From positions 1-6,571 of the forward strand of contig DIDE01000127.1 of the NCBI GenBank assembly GCA_002417975.1: DNA of 6,571 bases. Reading direction: 5' to 3'. The notes below the pieces were generated by a model that saw nothing but the letters and a program-made list of their open reading frames with translations, made no database searches and was not told the origin of the DNA. Positions within the stretch are counted from its first letter, which is position 1. Every line of letters begins with the position of its first letter. The position numbers and the translations under genes were made by a program. The stretch comes from Eggerthellaceae bacterium UBA5808 (GTDB taxonomy: Bacteria; Actinomycetota; Coriobacteriia; Coriobacteriales; Eggerthellaceae). Below, piece after piece: positions 5,244 to 6,571 of this stretch.

Positions 5244-6260
5244 TCAGATGCCTTCACCATATCCGAATCGTCTAATCTGATTGAGATCACGTCTCCAATT
5301 TCGACGTACTTTAACATGAAGATCGAGGAACACATGACATCCTAATAACTGTTCAAGATCAAGACGTGCCTCGGAGCCAACACGTCGAAGCGCGCTTCCT
5401 CCTGATCCGATAATGATGCCTTTTTGACTATCACGTTCAACGTAAATTGTCGCATAAATCCGATACAGATTTTTATGATGGTCAAGAGAACTATCATCAA
5501 CTGCAACGCCAATAGAGTGAGGAATTTCATCGCGAAAATCACGAAGGATCTTCTCACGAATAAATTCAGCAACAAGTACTTCAAAAGGTTGATCAGTATC
5601 CATATCGCTTGGAAACCAATGAGGACCATGCGGCAAACCGTCGACAACGGCTTCGACAAAATCATCGACGCCCTCGTCTTCTTGTGCCGAAAGAGCAACA
5701 CAGTCGCTCCAGTTGGCATGTTCACTTGCAGCTATAACCTGCTCATCAATCGTTTTCTTATCAGCGAGATCAGTCTTAGAGATTACAAGAATAAGACGCG
5801 TTCCAATCGAGGCAAGTTGTTTAACAACCCAAGCATCTCCCCTACCAAACGGTTTGCTCGCATCAAGCACAAATGCGATTGCGTCAACCCCTTTTAACGC
5901 TTCAAGAGCAGAAGCATTAAGCTCTTCGCCAAGCGCATCATGTGGTTTGTGAAGACCCGGCGTATCAACCATGATCATCTGAAACTTTGGATCAGTCAGA
6001 ACAGCGCGGAATCGATGCCGAGTCGTTTGCGCAGTAGAACTTGTAATAGCAACTTTATGTCCCACAATACGGTTAATCAACGTTGATTTGCCCGCATTAG
6101 GACGACCGACCAGCGTTACAAATCCTGACTTAAATGATGCGTCATCACATGAAGAGTCAATTAACGAGGCATCATGCATCTTATGAGGCGCCGAAACCGC
6201 CTTGTCGTTATCCGATGTATCTTTTGATACGTTATGCATGGTGCTTTTCGAATCCGCCAC
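5244..6260 (-). CDS. era: GTPase Era
   Basis: A 338-residue GTPase that binds the 3' end of 16S rRNA and acts in 30S subunit maturation. G-domain motifs in order: G1 GRPNAGKS (52-59), the switch region STAQTTRHR (75-83), G3 DTPG (99-102), G4 SKTD (161-164) and G5 ALSAQ (189-193). The KH domain follows, with the sequence IIIGSGGSALRRVG at 282-295 and HVKVRRNWRRD near the end. G4 has Ser where NKxD is usual. About 40 polar residues precede the G domain, more than in typical Era. The frame opens at an ATG at 6323, but GTG at 6258-6260 is preceded by GGAGGA at a good distance, so I start there. It is followed by recO at five bases and preceded by dgkA, the common ybeY-dgkA-era-recO arrangement. 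Confidence 0.95.
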   Translation of the reverse strand: MADSKSTMHNVSKDTSDNDKAVSAPHKMHDASLIDSSCDDASFKSGFVTLVGRPNAGKSTLINRIVGHKVAITSSTAQTTRHRFRAVLTDPKFQMIMVDTPGLHKPHDALGEELNASALEALKGVDAIAFVLDASKPFGRGDAWVVKQLASIGTRLILVISKTDLADKKTIDEQVIAASEHANWSDCVALSAQEDEGVDDFVEAVVDGLPHGPHWFPSDMDTDQPFEVLVAEFIREKILRDFRDEIPHSIGVAVDDSSLDHHKNLYRIYATIYVERDSQKGIIIGSGGSALRRVGSEARLDLEQLLGCHVFLDLHVKVRRNWRRDLNQIRRFGYGEGI

Positions 6261-6265
6261 GTGTA

Positions 6266-6271
6266 TTCCTC
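6266..6271 (-). promoter_or_regulatory. Ribosome binding site deciding the era start
   Basis: Minus-strand GGAGGA is followed by ATACAC and then GTG. This near-perfect site selects GTG 6260 over the in-frame ATGs at 6323 and about 6281, which have no comparable site. It also overlaps an ATG at 6275-6273, in another frame. Confidence 0.8.
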
Positions 6272-6288
6272 CATGATTCATATACTTA

Positions 6289-6315
6289 TTTATACTATCA
6301 ATGTAGTAAGTACAA
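6289..6315 (-). promoter_or_regulatory. Possible weak promoter ahead of era
   Basis: Minus-strand TATAAA (6289-6294) matches five of six -10 bases; TTGTAC (6310-6315) is a poor -35 with a short 15-base spacer. The same stretch holds a hairpin (6308-6314 with 6319-6325, seven pairs including one G-U). Era could thus be transcribed apart from dgkA, but the evidence is slight. Confidence 0.25.
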
Positions 6316-6330
6316 TTATGCACTTGATAC

Positions 6331-6571
6331 TTACCATATTCCCATTAGAGCACCGATCCGCGGAATAAAAATGATTAAACCAACGATAAGAGACATAAGG
6401 GAAAACACAAGAACAGCCCCCGCAGCTATGTCTTTTGCACGTCCTGCAAGTGAATCATGATGTGGGCACGCAAGATCAACAACATCTTCAAATGAAGTAT
6501 TCATGCATTCTGAGCCAATGACCAGTCCAATGCAAAAAATGATAACAACCCATTCGGTCAAAGAGATGTGC
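6331..6571 (-). CDS. dgkA: Diacylglycerol/undecaprenol kinase (DgkA family), 5' partial
   Basis: The last 79 residues of a small integral membrane lipid kinase; the N-terminus lies beyond the window. The fragment has the family signature ECMNTSFEDVVD, with the catalytic-site Glu and Asn spacing of E-x-x-N-x-x-x-E-x-V-V-D, then LAGRAKDIAAGAVLV. Two hydrophobic membrane segments are visible, WVVIIFCIGLVIGSE and AVLVFSLMSLIVGLIIFIP, the second and third helices of the fold. In Gram-positive and actinobacterial relatives the substrate is usually undecaprenol, linking it to cell-envelope carrier recycling; the choice of substrate is inference. The TTG at 6561 is internal and is not the start, since the frame runs on through the window edge. 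It ends 70 bases before era, in the usual dgkA-era order. Confidence 0.92.
   Translation of the reverse strand, partial: HISLTEWVVIIFCIGLVIGSECMNTSFEDVVDLACPHHDSLAGRAKDIAAGAVLVFSLMSLIVGLIIFIPRIGALMGIW

Noticed and set aside
5424..5897. 157-codon open frame on the plus strand
   Set aside because: It is antisense to the intact, conserved era gene and its translation shows no recognisable domain.
1..6571. Defence system, mobile element, CRISPR array or transfer RNA gene
   Set aside because: No arrays of repeats, terminal inverted repeats, transposase or nuclease-like proteins, or cloverleaf were seen; the genes are conserved core genes in usual order.

Overview
The window carries a compact set of bacterial housekeeping genes, most of them on the minus strand. 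The proteins look most like those of Coriobacteriia (Actinomycetota), of a lineage with moderate rather than high GC. This rests on remembered family resemblance in PNPase, Era, S15 and the small TSCPD protein; I made no search, and the genus cannot be called.

Layout from left to right. Positions 1-366 (+) hold the C-terminal part of a radical SAM/SPASM-like protein cut by the window edge. It converges on a TetR-family regulator (517-1065, -), with a strong shared hairpin terminator between them. Next come pnp (polynucleotide phosphorylase, 1196-3427, -) and rpsO (ribosomal protein S15, 3597-3884, -), the common bacterial rpsO-pnp order. Here a clear intrinsic terminator lies between the two, and pnp has promoter candidates of its own. 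The rpsO promoter has a perfect TATAAT and is followed by a leader of about 115 nt with several hairpins, a candidate site for S15 autoregulation. Divergent from rpsO is a small four-cysteine TSCPD-domain protein (4200-4463, +). It converges, with a 7-base gap, on recO (4471-5238, -). The order dgkA (partial, 6331-6571) - era (5244-6260) - recO on the minus strand forms a classical operon of lipid kinase, ribosome-assembly GTPase and recombination mediator.

Functionally, pnp (RNA decay), rpsO (30S subunit) and era (30S maturation through 16S rRNA) belong to RNA and ribosome metabolism. recO belongs to RecFOR recombination repair, and dgkA to recycling of undecaprenol or diacylglycerol for the envelope. 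Start sites were refined: pnp, rpsO, era and the TSCPD gene all start inside longer open frames, supported by ribosome binding sites and family N-termini.

I see no mobile element, CRISPR array, tRNA, rRNA or new multigene system. The points worth following are regulatory or architectural: the rpsO leader, a tiny ORF with a strong Shine-Dalgarno overlapping the pnp start, the His/Arg/Asn/Asp-rich PNPase tail, a long perfect inverted repeat 3' of pnp, and some variant motifs in Era.
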